A DNA stretch of 64,000 nt from Thermococcus litoralis DSM 5473 (GTDB taxonomy: Archaea > Methanobacteriota_B > Thermococci > Thermococcales > Thermococcaceae), in NCBI RefSeq assembly GCF_000246985.2, contig NC_022084.1:367994-431993 (forward strand), written 5' to 3'. The notes below the pieces were generated by a model that had not been told where the DNA came from, did not search any database, and saw nothing but the letters and a program-made list of their open reading frames with translations. Below, one piece after another: positions 28,036 through 37,982 of this stretch. Numbering within the stretch: the first letter of the stretch is position 1; each line of letters starts with the position of its first letter. Position numbers and translations under genes: made by a program.

Positions 28036-29463
28036 ATGGAGCTTCCCTCTCATAAGACAAAGATAATTGCCACGATAGGGCCGGCTTCTAAGCAAAAAGA
28101 GACCATAAAAAAGATGATAAAAGCCGGAATGAGTGTTGCGAGGATAAACTTCTCCCATGGAACTCTTGAAGAGCATGCAAAGACCATTGAGACAGTGAGA
28201 GATGTCGCCGAGAAATTGGAAAGGAGAGTCGCAATTTTAGGCGATTTGCCGGGATTAAAAATGCGAGTGGGAAAGATAAAGGGGGACTCAGTGACTCTAA
28301 GGAAGGGAGATAAAGTTGTGCTCACGACGAGAGATATTGAAGGCGACGAAACAACTATTCCAGTTGAGTTTAAAGACTTACCAAAGCTGGTTTCAAAAGG
28401 TGATACCATATACCTGAGCGATGGCTACATAATGCTGAGGGTTGAGGAAGTCAGGGAAAATGAGGTCGAATGTGTTGTAGTTAACGGAGGGATACTGTTC
28501 TCCCATAAGGGGATAAACATTCCAAAAGCGAATCTCCCGATAGAGGCGATAACTCCAAGGGACTTTGAGATAATAGAGTTCGCAATTGAACATGGGGTAG
28601 ATGCCATAGGTCTATCTTTTGTAGGTTCGGTGTATGATGTGCTCAAAGTAAAGAGCTTTCTTGAAAAGAAAAGTGCAGATCTCTTCGTGATTGCGAAAAT
28701 AGAGAGGCCTGACGCAGTGAGGAACTTCGATGAAATTCTAAACGCTGCTGATGGAATAATGATAGCGAGGGGAGATCTTGGCGTTGAAATGCCGATTGAA
28801 AAGCTCCCTATAATGCAGAAACAGCTTATAAAAAAGACCAATTTAGCAGCAAAGCCGGTAATAACTGCCACTCAAATGCTCGTCTCAATGACCACCGAAC
28901 GGATACCAAAAAGAGCAGAGGTAACAGATGTCGCGAATGCGATACTCGACGGAACTGATGCAGTGATGCTCTCCGAAGAGACCGCCATAGGAAAGTACCC
29001 CGTTGAATCGGTGGAAATGATGGCAAAGATAGCTAAGACAACGGAGGAATATAGGGAATCCTTAGGTTATTCCAGATTGCGCGCTTGGATTGACTCGTTA
29101 CCAAAAAGAAGCACTATAAAAGAAGCGATAACACGTAGTGTTATAGATGCTCTCTGCGCCATAGACATAAAATACATCCTAACCCCCACAAGGACTGGGC
29201 TAACTCCAAGGTTAATATCCCGCTTCAAACCAAAGCAATGGATCTTAGCTTTTTCAAGCAGTGAGAGGGTCTGCAACAACTTAGCCTTTTCCTATGGCGT
29301 TTATCCATTCTGCATGGATGAGAACTTTAACGAAAAGGATATAATAATGCTGGTAAAGGGATTGGGAATAGTCAAAGAAGACGATACAGTGCTTTTAACA
29401 GAGGGAAGACCAATAGGAAAGACCGTGGGGACAAATACAATGCGCATCTTCCAGATCCCTTAA
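28036..29463 (+). CDS. pyk: Pyruvate kinase
   Basis: 475 residues; last glycolytic step, phosphoenolpyruvate plus ADP to pyruvate plus ATP. Seen: TKIIATIGPAS start, ARINFSHG, the catalytic Lys region FVIAKIERPDAV, IMIARGDLGVEMP, and PVITATQMLVSM with TDVANAILDGTDAVMLSEETAIG. The C-terminal regulatory domain is full length. GGTGAG lies 4 bases before ATG 28036. Convergent with the CinA-like gene (4-base overlap). No TATCAC-N5-GTGATA glycolytic motif is visible upstream. Confidence 0.97.
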   Translation: MELPSHKTKIIATIGPASKQKETIKKMIKAGMSVARINFSHGTLEEHAKTIETVRDVAEKLERRVAILGDLPGLKMRVGKIKGDSVTLRKGDKVVLTTRDIEGDETTIPVEFKDLPKLVSKGDTIYLSDGYIMLRVEEVRENEVECVVVNGGILFSHKGINIPKANLPIEAITPRDFEIIEFAIEHGVDAIGLSFVGSVYDVLKVKSFLEKKSADLFVIAKIERPDAVRNFDEILNAADGIMIARGDLGVEMPIEKLPIMQKQLIKKTNLAAKPVITATQMLVSMTTERIPKRAEVTDVANAILDGTDAVMLSEETAIGKYPVESVEMMAKIAKTTEEYRESLGYSRLRAWIDSLPKRSTIKEAITRSVIDALCAIDIKYILTPTRTGLTPRLISRFKPKQWILAFSSSERVCNNLAFSYGVYPFCMDENFNEKDIIMLVKGLGIVKEDDTVLLTEGRPIGKTVGTNTMRIFQIP

Positions 29464-30215
29464 ACCTCCTCAAACCTTATTCCCTTTTCCTCCATGAATT
29501 TCTTTGCTCTTTCAATTTCCTCCTCTGATTCTCCAAAGAGAATTATCCCAATGTATTTTCCAAAGCCCTTTGGAGATGAGTGTATCTTTACCCTGAACTT
29601 GCTCAACGTTTCATTTAATATTGGAGCAAGCTTTGATTCGTCCGTTATCTCTGCTAGAAGCTTTTTTTGAATGAACACTCTCCTTCCAAGTCTGGGAAGC
29701 ACTTCGTTTTCAAGCATTGCCTTCATTTCTCTTGGCAGTCCGGGGAGGACAAATATTTTTGTGTTCTCATAGCTCAAAAAAGCGCCCGGAGCGGCCCCAA
29801 CGGGGTTGTTGAGCATCTCGGCTCCCTTTGGGAGGTACGCCATCTTTTTACGTGCCTCATTAATTTCTGGATCATCTATAAAGCCCTTCTTATAGAGATC
29901 CAAGTAAAATTCCTCAATTCTCCTGAGGGCATCCTCCCTTAATTCCAATTCAACGCCAAGAGCTTTGGCAACTGCAATCATCGTAACATCGTCGTGTGTT
30001 GGACCTAACCCTCCAGCTATTATCAGGACTTCTGGCTTTCGGGAGAGAGCCTCTCTGATCACGCTTTTTATGTCCTCAACATCATCCCCAACGGTTGTTA
30101 TTCTCTTTACCCAATATCCCCTTTCCGTGAGCTTTTGAGCTATAAACGCGGAGTTGCTGTCGATGGTGTTGCCGGTCAGCAGTTCATCTCCTATGGTGAT
30201 TATCTCAGCAAACAT
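29460..30215 (-). CDS. CinA N-terminal / MoaB-like molybdopterin-binding domain protein
   Basis: 251 residues with MFAEIITIGDELLTGNTIDSNSAF, LIIAGGLGPTHDDVT and NPVGAAPGAFL, the hallmarks of the CinA competence/damage-inducible N-terminal (COG1058) domain. Related proteins hydrolyse ADP-ribose or take part in NMN recycling; the C-terminal deamidase is absent. ATG 30215 has GGTGG upstream. Confidence 0.88.
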   Translation of the reverse strand: MFAEIITIGDELLTGNTIDSNSAFIAQKLTERGYWVKRITTVGDDVEDIKSVIREALSRKPEVLIIAGGLGPTHDDVTMIAVAKALGVELELREDALRRIEEFYLDLYKKGFIDDPEINEARKKMAYLPKGAEMLNNPVGAAPGAFLSYENTKIFVLPGLPREMKAMLENEVLPRLGRRVFIQKKLLAEITDESKLAPILNETLSKFRVKIHSSPKGFGKYIGIILFGESEEEIERAKKFMEEKGIRFEEV

Positions 30216-30330
30216 CTTCACCACCGTAACTCAATTGTGCTATCTAAAATTTAATCTTTCGCTCCAGTTGGAGATGGAACAAGCAAGGAGACAGAAATCC
30301 TTTAAAAGCATATATCTAAACCCATTCACG

Positions 30331-31071
30331 ATGATAAAAGCGGTAAAAGACGACTTTGTTAAGTTCTATCGTTTACACCAAAGCCTTGAGGCCCTCGAGC
30401 GGGTTAGGGGAGAGATTAGTGAAGAAGCTTACGAGAGATTAAAAGCCCTCGTTTATTACAGACTTTACGGAAGGGAATTTAATAGAGATAAAATCAAAGA
30501 AAAAATTGCTTTGGCTTTTTCAATGGGTAGTGACAGTACGGCATCGCTTTTAATCCTTAGGTGGGCAGGATTCGATGTAGTTCCGGTAATGGTAAGACTC
30601 CCTCAAATGAGGGATGTAATACTCCTAAGAGCCCAGGAGTATGGGGCAGTTTTTGTTGAAGTTCCAAACTATGCCGAAGTCATAAGCTCTCAAATACAGA
30701 AAAGGGCTCCAATCTGTGGAAAATGCCATTCAATGATAATGGAAGCGGTTAAGAACTATGCGAGAAAAAATGGAATAAAAATAGTAGCCTCCGGAGACCT
30801 GCTCAGCTTTGGAAGTATTTCAATTTATAAAGAGGGAGACCTAATAAAGCTGAACCTTCCAGCCTTTTTAGCCCTCGATAAAAGGGAAGCAATAAGCATA
30901 CTTGGCAGAAAATACGCATTGGGCTTTGGGTGTCCTCTGTGGAAGAACGCCACCAAAAGTGCGCCGATTTTAAAACGCTTTGGTATTCAGAGGGTATTGA
31001 GGGAGCTCAGGGCAGGAGCGATAGACAAGGAGATAGCAAATGCCCTCATCAGAGACATCCTCAAAAATTGA
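30331..31071 (+). CDS. PP-loop ATP pyrophosphatase-type protein
   Basis: 247 residues. AFSMGSDSTASLLIL is a PP-loop (SGGxDS-like) ATP-binding motif of the alpha-hydrolase superfamily that includes tRNA thiolases, QueC and PAPS reductases. ICGKCHSMIMEAV adds a Cys pair, and GFGCPLWKNATKS another Cys. No RNA-binding domain such as THUMP is seen. The longer open frame overlaps cinA; TATA-like TTTAAAAGCATATATC at 30300-30315 favours the near-leaderless ATG 30331. Followed 12 bases later by the MFS gene. Substrate unknown. Confidence 0.75.
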   Translation: MIKAVKDDFVKFYRLHQSLEALERVRGEISEEAYERLKALVYYRLYGREFNRDKIKEKIALAFSMGSDSTASLLILRWAGFDVVPVMVRLPQMRDVILLRAQEYGAVFVEVPNYAEVISSQIQKRAPICGKCHSMIMEAVKNYARKNGIKIVASGDLLSFGSISIYKEGDLIKLNLPAFLALDKREAISILGRKYALGFGCPLWKNATKSAPILKRFGIQRVLRELRAGAIDKEIANALIRDILKN

Positions 31072-31083
31072 GGAGGTAAGAAC

Positions 31084-32325
31084 ATGAAGCGGGAACGTTC
31101 TCTGCTTCAAATCATTAGAGAGCGCACTGCAAAAATCTCCATAAGAAAAAAGAGAAAAAGAAACCTCCTTCTTCTTGCAATTTCAATGTTTTTGGCAAAT
31201 ATAAGCTGGGGAATAGCCTTCCCATACCTCGGGGTGTACATGAAAATTCTAGGAGGGTCGCTTTTTCTTGTCGGGCTTTTGAGCGTTGCTTTCAATTTAA
31301 CCTCTAGCATAGCCCAGTATCCTTTTGGGTATCTTTCTGATAGAACCGGGAGGAGAAAGCCGTTCATAGCGTTTGGAATATTCTCTTCAGGTGTTGCGTA
31401 CCTTTTTGTAATATTTGCCACAACTCCATCCATGCTCCTCGGGATAAGAATTCTTCAGGGAGTTTTAGGCTCTTCACTTTTCCCCGCTCATACGGCCTTT
31501 ATTTCCGAGCTTTCGGTTCTGGAAAAGGTGGGTTCGACCTTTGGTTTCTTTAACTTCATTGAAAATATAGGGTACATGCTGGGCAACTTTCTAGGGAGTG
31601 GGATAGTTAAACTCCTTGGCATCAAAAGCGCTTTTGTAATATCAGCTGTAATATCAATTGTTTCAGCCGGAATTGTGATGCTCATAGAAGAAACTCCCCA
31701 TCAACCTTCACGTTCCAAGCGATTAATAATTCCGCAAGAAAGCAGAGAGAGCGAGAGGGTTATTTTCGAGGGCAACGCTTTTAAGAATCTTTTAAAGGGC
31801 AAACTGGGCATCTTTTACTTGTCTGTTTTGTTTGCAATGGTAGCATCTGGCCAAGTTTACTCCGTGCTCTCTGTATACTTTGAAGAAAGATTTGGGAGTC
31901 AATGGGTTGGAATTCTCTTTGGTGTTGATTCTCTGGCAGCAGCATTAGGTGCCCCATTCATAGGGAAAGCCATTGATAAAAAGGGCGCGAAAAAGATCTT
32001 CATTTTATCACTAGTGGGCTACATGATAGTGTTCTACGGATATGGCATAATCGCAACCATTTATTCAATGATAGTTCTCTCCATCCTTTCAGGAATAAAA
32101 TGGTCGGCCTTTATTAGTGCCTCATCTTCTTATGTGGCATTAAACACAGAAGATAAGATAAGGGCACAGGCTATGGGAATGCTAAATACGATGATGAGCA
32201 TTGGATGGGTTGTTGGGCCTTTAATAGGAGGCTATCTAAGTGGAATAAGCTTTAAAATTAACTTCCTCTCTTCGTTGATACCACTCACCCTGGCACTCAT
32301 TCTAATTCTCATTCCAAAATCTTAA
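31084..32325 (+). CDS. MFS transporter
   Basis: 413 residues, about twelve membrane helices in two sets of six, with the inter-helix loop motif GYLSDRTGRRKPF between helices 2 and 3 and its second copy GKAIDKKGAKKIF. A basic cytosolic N-terminus of about 40 residues precedes helix 1. The pattern resembles drug/sugar efflux MFS proteins. Substrate not predictable. GAGGTAAGAAC precedes the ATG; cotranscribed with the PP-loop gene. Confidence 0.9.
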   Translation: MKRERSLLQIIRERTAKISIRKKRKRNLLLLAISMFLANISWGIAFPYLGVYMKILGGSLFLVGLLSVAFNLTSSIAQYPFGYLSDRTGRRKPFIAFGIFSSGVAYLFVIFATTPSMLLGIRILQGVLGSSLFPAHTAFISELSVLEKVGSTFGFFNFIENIGYMLGNFLGSGIVKLLGIKSAFVISAVISIVSAGIVMLIEETPHQPSRSKRLIIPQESRESERVIFEGNAFKNLLKGKLGIFYLSVLFAMVASGQVYSVLSVYFEERFGSQWVGILFGVDSLAAALGAPFIGKAIDKKGAKKIFILSLVGYMIVFYGYGIIATIYSMIVLSILSGIKWSAFISASSSYVALNTEDKIRAQAMGMLNTMMSIGWVVGPLIGGYLSGISFKINFLSSLIPLTLALILILIPKS

Positions 32326-32349
32326 AAGCCCTTAAAAGAAGGTGTCTAC

Positions 32350-33351
32350 ATGCTCTACGTCGAGATACTTGGGAATCTTCCAGAGATGGCTCAAGGTGAA
32401 GTTAGGGCGTTGCTAGAAATGGCTAGTCCAGAGTTTAGGATCATAGAAAGAGATTACCTTTTTCTTGCCCTTAAAGGAGATAAAAAGGCGTTTCCCCTCC
32501 TCAACAGACTTGGCTTAGCACATGAATACGGCGAGCTTTTGTTCTCTGCTAAAAGCTTGGAGGAGCTGTATTCAAAAGCAGAAAATGTCAAATGGAAAAA
32601 CTACATCAGGGGAACTTTTAAAGTAGATAGAGAGACAATGGTAAACTGTTCCCATTTAGTAGAGAACGTTGAGAAGAAATTGGGGGCAATAATATCAAAA
32701 AGAGGGTTCAAAGTGAATCTAAGCTCTCCCGAAACATTAATCAGAGTTTACTGTGGAAAAAAGCTTTGGGTTGGGATTAGAGAGAGATTTTTTAAAGCAA
32801 AGCCGTTTAATGAACGAAAAGCTGATCAAAGGCCGTTTTACAAACCTATAGCTTTGCCTCCAAGAGTAGCGAGGGCAATGGTTAATCTGGCAAGGGCAAA
32901 AAAAGAAGTTCTTGATCCTTTTATGGGCACTGGTGGAATCCTTATCGAAGCGGGTCTTATGGGTCTAAAAGTCTATGGAGTTGATCTGAGGAGAGACATG
33001 GTTGAAGGCGCTAAAAGGAATCTGGAACATTATGGAGTCAAAAACTACGTTTTAAAGCAAGGAGACGCTACGAAACTTAGAGAGCTCTTTCCTGATAAAA
33101 CTTTTGAGGCCGTTGCGACAGATCCACCCTATGGGAGCTCTGCCACTCTCGGTGGGAGAAAAAGAGAGGAACTGTATAAAAAAGCCTTATCAAGCATATA
33201 TGATGTCCTTGACGGCTACTTAAGCATAGCGTTTCCTGCTCAGTTTAATGCAGAGATAGTAGCTGAGAAAATTGGGTTTGAAGTTTTGGAAAAATACTAC
33301 CAGAGAGTTCACTCTTCTTTGGATAGATATTTTTACGTTATGCGCACCTGA
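32350..33351 (+). CDS. tRNA (guanine(10)-N2)-dimethyltransferase
   Basis: 333 residues. The N-terminal THUMP-type RNA-binding domain (about 1-150) is followed by a Rossmann methyltransferase with [28 protein letters not shown] and the amino-methylating motif [14 protein letters not shown]. Matches archaeal Trm-G10, which makes m2G and m2,2G at position 10 of tRNA. The DPPY motif excludes most 5-methyl enzymes. Starts 24 bases after the MFS gene with AGGTG before the ATG. Confidence 0.92.
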   Translation: MLYVEILGNLPEMAQGEVRALLEMASPEFRIIERDYLFLALKGDKKAFPLLNRLGLAHEYGELLFSAKSLEELYSKAENVKWKNYIRGTFKVDRETMVNCSHLVENVEKKLGAIISKRGFKVNLSSPETLIRVYCGKKLWVGIRERFFKAKPFNERKADQRPFYKPIALPPRVARAMVNLARAKKEVLDPFMGTGGILIEAGLMGLKVYGVDLRRDMVEGAKRNLEHYGVKNYVLKQGDATKLRELFPDKTFEAVATDPPYGSSATLGGRKREELYKKALSSIYDVLDGYLSIAFPAQFNAEIVAEKIGFEVLEKYYQRVHSSLDRYFYVMRT

Positions 33352-33466
33352 AGCATCTTTCTTGAAATCCGCCACGTGTTCTTCTTTTTCTTCTTTTACA
33401 ACTTGATTTTAAATTTCAACAAAAAGGTTATAAAAGGTTGGAGGATTAAAAGCTAGAGGTGGAAAC

Positions 33467-34744
33467 ATGGAAGGGTACGATATAAGGCCTGTAGAGAAGA
33501 GTAAAAGGACATTTACCCCCTTGACGATCTTTGCAATATGGTTCGGAGCAGGAATAAGTATTGCAGAATTCTGGGCAGGAGCATTGCTAACTCCAGCACT
33601 TTCACTTGGCATGGCTATACTGGTAACAATCGTCGGACACATTCTTGGAAATACAGTAATGGCCCTAATAGCTCTCGAAGGTGAGGAAACAGGACTGCCA
33701 ACTATGGTGCTCTCAAGAGCCCCCTTAGGGATTAAAGGTTCGATTTTACCATCGGTCTTAAACTACCTCCAGCTTATAGGGTGGACGGCAATAATGCTCA
33801 TAGTTGGGGCAAATGCAATGAACGCAGTGTCAAAAGTCTTCGGTTTTGAAAGCTATGCCCTCTGGGTAATCCTCTTAGGCATCCTCGTTACTGGATGGAC
33901 GTATATAGGGCCAAAGAACTGGGAAAAGCTTGAAAAGATAGCGGCCTTGCTTTTACTTGCATTAAGCCTGTGGCTCACATACGTTACACTCAAGAGATTT
34001 TCTCTAGAGGAGCTCCTTTCCAAACCCGGAACTGGAGAAATAGGCATTATGCTTGCCCTAGATCTGGTAATAGCGATGCCCCTTTCATGGGCACCGTTAA
34101 TAGCGGATTACTCAAGGTTTGCCAAGGATAAAAGCTCAGCCTTCTGGGGAACATATTTAGGTTACTTCATATCCTCGAGCCTGTTCTACTTTGTTGGAGC
34201 CCTAACCAACATGGCAATTGGTGAAGGAGATCCAATCGGAATCATAGCAGCTTACGGCGTTGGAATTCCAGCTATGCTGATAGTCATCTTCTCTACGGTC
34301 ACTACAACATTCCTCGACGTCTATTCAGCGGCAATAACCTACAAGAACATCTCACCAAAAGCAGATGCAAAGAAACAGGTACTTCTAGTTGGTTTCCTTG
34401 GAACTCTATTAGCCCTTGTTTTCCCAATGGAACAGTATGAAAGTTTTCTACTACTTATAGGTGGGGCATTTGTGTCTTTAGCGGCAATAATGGTAACTGA
34501 CTACTTCCTTGTAAGGAAAACCTATGTCCCAGAGGAACTGCTTGATGAAAACGGTCCATTTGCTGGATACAACTTAAAGGCGATAATAATCTGGGCGATA
34601 GGATTTGCGTTCTACATGGGTTTGGCTTTAGAAGGCCTCTTTGGACTTCACATTCCGGTTTTAAGTGAACTCGGCTTCAGACTTGGCTCTAGTATTCCAA
34701 CATTCCTCCTTGTAAGTGCTTTGTATTATTTGCTTGGGAGGTGA
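33467..34744 (+). CDS. NCS1-family permease of the thiamin operon (CytX-like)
   Basis: 425 residues, twelve membrane segments, with the NCS1 pattern (ltifaiwfgagisiaefw near helix 1 and a GWTAIMLIVGANAMNAV helix). Genes of this family next to thiM/thiE/thiD are usually CytX, thought to import hydroxymethylpyrimidine. That role is inferred from context. A TATA box (GGTTATAAAAGG) sits about 40 bases upstream and AGAGGTGG precedes the ATG. No TPP riboswitch is recognisable in the 110-base leader region. First gene of a five-gene operon. Confidence 0.85.
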   Translation: MEGYDIRPVEKSKRTFTPLTIFAIWFGAGISIAEFWAGALLTPALSLGMAILVTIVGHILGNTVMALIALEGEETGLPTMVLSRAPLGIKGSILPSVLNYLQLIGWTAIMLIVGANAMNAVSKVFGFESYALWVILLGILVTGWTYIGPKNWEKLEKIAALLLLALSLWLTYVTLKRFSLEELLSKPGTGEIGIMLALDLVIAMPLSWAPLIADYSRFAKDKSSAFWGTYLGYFISSSLFYFVGALTNMAIGEGDPIGIIAAYGVGIPAMLIVIFSTVTTTFLDVYSAAITYKNISPKADAKKQVLLVGFLGTLLALVFPMEQYESFLLLIGGAFVSLAAIMVTDYFLVRKTYVPEELLDENGPFAGYNLKAIIIWAIGFAFYMGLALEGLFGLHIPVLSELGFRLGSSIPTFLLVSALYYLLGR

Positions 34745-34749
34745 AAGAA

Positions 34750-35550
34750 ATGGAATGGATTGGTAAAGATTTGGAAAAGCTTAGAGAAAAGAAGCCTTTA
34801 GTGCACAATATAACCAACTACGTCGTTATGAACACCACTGCAAACGCCCTCCTAGCTATAGGAGCATCTCCAGTAATGGCCCATGCAATAGAGGAACTTG
34901 AAGAGATGATAGCCCTAGCAGATGCGCTGGTTATAAACATTGGAACCCTCGATGAGCATAAGATATACTCAATGTTTAAAGCCGTTGAGATAGCCAAGGA
35001 GCTCAAAAAGCCTGTAATCCTTGATCCCGTTGGTGCCGGGGCAACAAAGCTGAGAACAAAGACCTCTCTAAAACTGTTGGAGGTAGGAGATATAAGCGTA
35101 GTCAGGGGCAACTTTGGAGAGATAGCAGCTCTTTTAGGTGAACACGGCAAAACTAGGGGTGTAGATTCAGCAGTTTATGATAAAGAAGCTGCAAAGGACT
35201 TAGCGGAGAAAGCGGCTGAAGAATTCAACACAGTGACAGCAGTCACTGGGGCTGTGGATTACGTAAGCAATGGCAAGAGAACTTACGCTATAGAAAACGG
35301 AACTCCCATGCTCGGAAGGGTGACGGGAACTGGATGTATGGCTACTGCAATAATAGGGGCGTTTTTAGCGGTTGAAGAACCTTTGAAAGCATCTATAGCA
35401 GGACTAACAACCTTTGAAATTGCTGCAGAGAAAGCCTTTGAAGAATCCCCGTATCCGGGAAGCTTTCACATGAAGCTCTACGACTGGCTCTACAGGATTG
35501 ATGGAGCGCTCATAAAGGAGAGAGCTAAGGTGAGGGAAATTGAACCTTAG
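34750..35550 (+). CDS. thiM: Hydroxyethylthiazole kinase
   Basis: 267 residues; phosphorylates the thiazole alcohol for thiamin salvage. Ribokinase-like fold with KPLVHNITNYVVMN near the start, ILDPVGAGATKLR, SVVRGNFGEIAAL and the anion-hole/catalytic RVTGTGCMATAII. ATG 34750 has GGAGGTG upstream overlapping the permease stop. Overlaps thiE by 11 bases. Confidence 0.95.
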   Translation: MEWIGKDLEKLREKKPLVHNITNYVVMNTTANALLAIGASPVMAHAIEELEEMIALADALVINIGTLDEHKIYSMFKAVEIAKELKKPVILDPVGAGATKLRTKTSLKLLEVGDISVVRGNFGEIAALLGEHGKTRGVDSAVYDKEAAKDLAEKAAEEFNTVTAVTGAVDYVSNGKRTYAIENGTPMLGRVTGTGCMATAIIGAFLAVEEPLKASIAGLTTFEIAAEKAFEESPYPGSFHMKLYDWLYRIDGALIKERAKVREIEP

Positions 35551-36163
35551 AAAAAAGCTGAAGCTTTATGTCATCACTGATAGGAGGCTAAGACCAGAGG
35601 TAGAAAGCGTCAAAGAGGCATTAGAGGGTGGCGCAACCTCCATTCAACTGAGGATAAAAAATGCCCCAACAAGAGAAATGATAGAGATCGGTAAGGAAAT
35701 AAGGAAGCTCACAGAGGAATATGATGCTCTCTACTTTGTGGATGATAGGTTAGATGTGGCTTTAGCAACAAACGCAGATGGAGTTCAACTGGGTTCTGAA
35801 GACATGCCCATCTCAATTGCCAAAGAGATAGCACCCAATCTAATCATAGGTGCCTCCGTCTACAGTTTGGAAGAAGCCCTGCAAGCGGAAAAGGAGGGGG
35901 CAGACTATTTGGGGGCAGGTTCTGTCTTTCCTACTCCTACAAAGAAGGATGTCAAGATTATTGGCATAGAAGGGCTTAGTAGAATAGTGGAATCGGTAAA
36001 AATTCCCGTGGTGGCAATAGGGGGCATAAAACACGAAAACGTCCGGGAAGTTCTCAAAGCCGGAGTAGATGGGATTGCTGTGATATCTGCAATAATGGGG
36101 GCAGAAAACGTAAGAGAAGCCACTGAAAGAATGAGAAAGATTATAGAGGAGGTTATCGGATGA
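35540..36163 (+). CDS. thiE: Thiamine phosphate synthase
   Basis: 207 residues, TIM barrel; joins HMP-pyrophosphate and thiazole phosphate. Motifs: LYVITDRRL, TSIQLRIKN, YFVDDRLDVALATNADGVQLG, GADYLGAGSVFPTPTKKD and VVAIGGI. The likely start is TTG 35540 with GGTGAGG spaced 5 bases upstream inside thiM. Overlaps thiW by the ATGA junction. Confidence 0.95.
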   Translation: MNLRKKLKLYVITDRRLRPEVESVKEALEGGATSIQLRIKNAPTREMIEIGKEIRKLTEEYDALYFVDDRLDVALATNADGVQLGSEDMPISIAKEIAPNLIIGASVYSLEEALQAEKEGADYLGAGSVFPTPTKKDVKIIGIEGLSRIVESVKIPVVAIGGIKHENVREVLKAGVDGIAVISAIMGAENVREATERMRKIIEEVIG

Positions 36164-36645
36164 AGGCTGAAACAAAGACACAAAAGCTCGCTTATGTAGG
36201 TATTTTCACTGCATTGGGAGTAATTCTAGGCACGATTTCTTTTCCAGTTGGTCCAACAAAAGTCGCTCCTTTCCAGCACTTTATAAACGTAATAACGGGA
36301 GTCCTGTTAGGCCCCTGGTGGGCCTCTTTAACGGCACTTTTCATAGGGATACTGAGAATGTCTCTAGGAGTGGGCACGATATTCTCAATTCCCGGTGGAA
36401 TTCCAGGAGCTTTTATGGTTGGTTTGGTGTATAAGATAGGAAAAAAGGACTGGGCAGCATTTAGCGAGCCCTTTGCAACTGTTTTTATAGGAGGGACCCT
36501 AAGCTCCCTTCTCTTTGGACCCCTTATAAACGTCCATAAAGGTGTTGTGTGGTTTTGGATAGCCTTTGCTCCCAGCACCCTTGTTGGAACGACTCTTGGT
36601 TTTCTAACCCTCAAAGCCCTAAGAAAGATGGAGGTGATAGAATGA
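36160..36645 (+). CDS. thiW: ThiW, thiamin-precursor ECF transporter S component
   Basis: 161 residues, about five membrane helices, with the S-component start KLAYVGIFTALGVILGTIS and PVGPTKVAPFQHFINVITG. ThiW proteins bind the thiazole precursor and use a shared energising module (EcfA/T), which is not in this window. ATGA overlaps at both ends with thiE and thiDN support co-translation. Confidence 0.9.
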   Translation: MKAETKTQKLAYVGIFTALGVILGTISFPVGPTKVAPFQHFINVITGVLLGPWWASLTALFIGILRMSLGVGTIFSIPGGIPGAFMVGLVYKIGKKDWAAFSEPFATVFIGGTLSSLLFGPLINVHKGVVWFWIAFAPSTLVGTTLGFLTLKALRKMEVIE

Positions 36646-37982
36646 TTAGAAAAGCTTTAACAATTGCCGGCAGTGATAGTGGAGGGGGAGCCGGAATAGA
36701 GGCAGATTTGAAAACCTACTCCGCTTTTGGTGTTCACGGTTTGGTTGCAATTACCTCAGTAACAGCTCAAAACACTCAAGAAGTAAGGGCAATCCACGAT
36801 GTTGATCCAGAAGTTGTTGCAAAGCAAATAGAGGCAGTTGCCGATGATATTGGAGTTGATGCCGCAAAGACCGGAATGCTGAGCAACGCTGAGATTATTA
36901 AAGCCGTTGCAAAAACGGTGAAAAAATACAGCTTTCCCCTCGTGGTGGATCCGGTAATGATAGCCAAAAGTGGAGCGCCCTTGTTAAGGGAAGACGCAAT
37001 GGACGCTTTGATTGAGAAGATAATTCCCCTTGCAAAGGTTGTAACTCCCAACAAGCCAGAAGCTGAAAAGCTGAGCGGAATAAGGATTGAAAACCTTGAA
37101 GATGCAAGAAAAGCCGCAAAAATCATAGTGGAAGAGCTAGGGGCGGAGAGTGCAATAGTTAAGGGGGGACATCTAGGATTAAGTGAAGCTGTGGATGTGT
37201 TTTATTTTAACGGCGAGTTCAAGGAATACAGAGCACCGTTTGTTGATGGTTGCACCCATGGTACCGGATGTTCTTTCTCTGCAGCAATAGCGGCAAATTT
37301 AGCCAAAGGAAAGGAGCTTGAAGAGGCAGTTAGAATAGCGAAGGAATTCATCACAATGGGGATTTATTATGGAGCAAAAATAGGTTATGGGCACTGTCCC
37401 GTTAATCAGAATGCCTGGATAGAGATTCCAGCTGAAAAATGGAGAGTTTATGAGTCCCTAAGAAATGCCATTAAGGAACTTGTAGCGATTGAAAATCTTC
37501 CTCAATATGTTCCAGAGGTGGGCATGAACTTTGTCTACGCACTGCCCAGGCTGTATGCAAGGAGCAAAGATGATGTTGCCGGAGTCAAAGGAAGGATAGT
37601 AAAGTTTGGAAGTGCTGTAAAGCCGGTAGGAGGAGTGGAATTTGGAGCCTCCGATCATCTGGCAAGGGCTATTTTAACATATATGAACTTCTTCCCCGAA
37701 ACCAGAAGTGTGCTAAACCTAAAATACAGCGAAGAACTGATTAAAAAAGCTTCTAACTTGGGACTTAGAGTATCTTTCTACGATAGAAGGGAAGAGCCAG
37801 AGGAAATAAAAGCCCAAGAAGGAGGCACCATTCCCTGGGGAATAAGAACTGCTATTGAAAGAATAAACGGCAAACCCGACATAATTTATCATCTCGGAAA
37901 CTGGGGCAAAGAGGCAATGATCCTAATATTTGGAGAAACCCCGCAGGTTGTATTGAGAAAACTCAAAATGCTTATCGAATAG
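36642..37982 (+). CDS. thiDN: Bifunctional HMP-phosphate kinase / ThiN-type thiamine phosphate synthase
   Basis: 446 residues. N-terminal ThiD (about 1-265): TIAGSDSGGGAGIEADLKTY, VDPVMIAKSG and the catalytic DGCTHGTGCSFSAAIA. C-terminal ThiN (about 275-446): NLPQYVPEVGMNFVYALP, VGGVEFGASDHLARAI and GTIPWGIRTAI. Archaeal ThiN replaces or adds to ThiE, so this genome carries both thiamin phosphate synthase types in one operon. ATG 36642 overlaps the thiW stop; the longer frame upstream is not used. Confidence 0.94.
   Translation: MIRKALTIAGSDSGGGAGIEADLKTYSAFGVHGLVAITSVTAQNTQEVRAIHDVDPEVVAKQIEAVADDIGVDAAKTGMLSNAEIIKAVAKTVKKYSFPLVVDPVMIAKSGAPLLREDAMDALIEKIIPLAKVVTPNKPEAEKLSGIRIENLEDARKAAKIIVEELGAESAIVKGGHLGLSEAVDVFYFNGEFKEYRAPFVDGCTHGTGCSFSAAIAANLAKGKELEEAVRIAKEFITMGIYYGAKIGYGHCPVNQNAWIEIPAEKWRVYESLRNAIKELVAIENLPQYVPEVGMNFVYALPRLYARSKDDVAGVKGRIVKFGSAVKPVGGVEFGASDHLARAILTYMNFFPETRSVLNLKYSEELIKKASNLGLRVSFYDRREEPEEIKAQEGGTIPWGIRTAIERINGKPDIIYHLGNWGKEAMILIFGETPQVVLRKLKMLIE

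Noticed and set aside
28024-28036. Glycolytic TATCAC-N5-GTGATA site before pyruvate kinase
   Set aside because: No such palindrome in the upstream sequence.
30154-30330. N-terminal extension of the PP-loop protein over cinA
   Set aside because: It would overlap the opposite gene's start; a TATA-like element sits inside it, pointing to ATG 30331.
33352-33466. TPP riboswitch before the thiamin operon
   Set aside because: I searched for the CTGAGA and thi-box cores in the 115 bases and saw none; only a TATA box and ribosome site are present.
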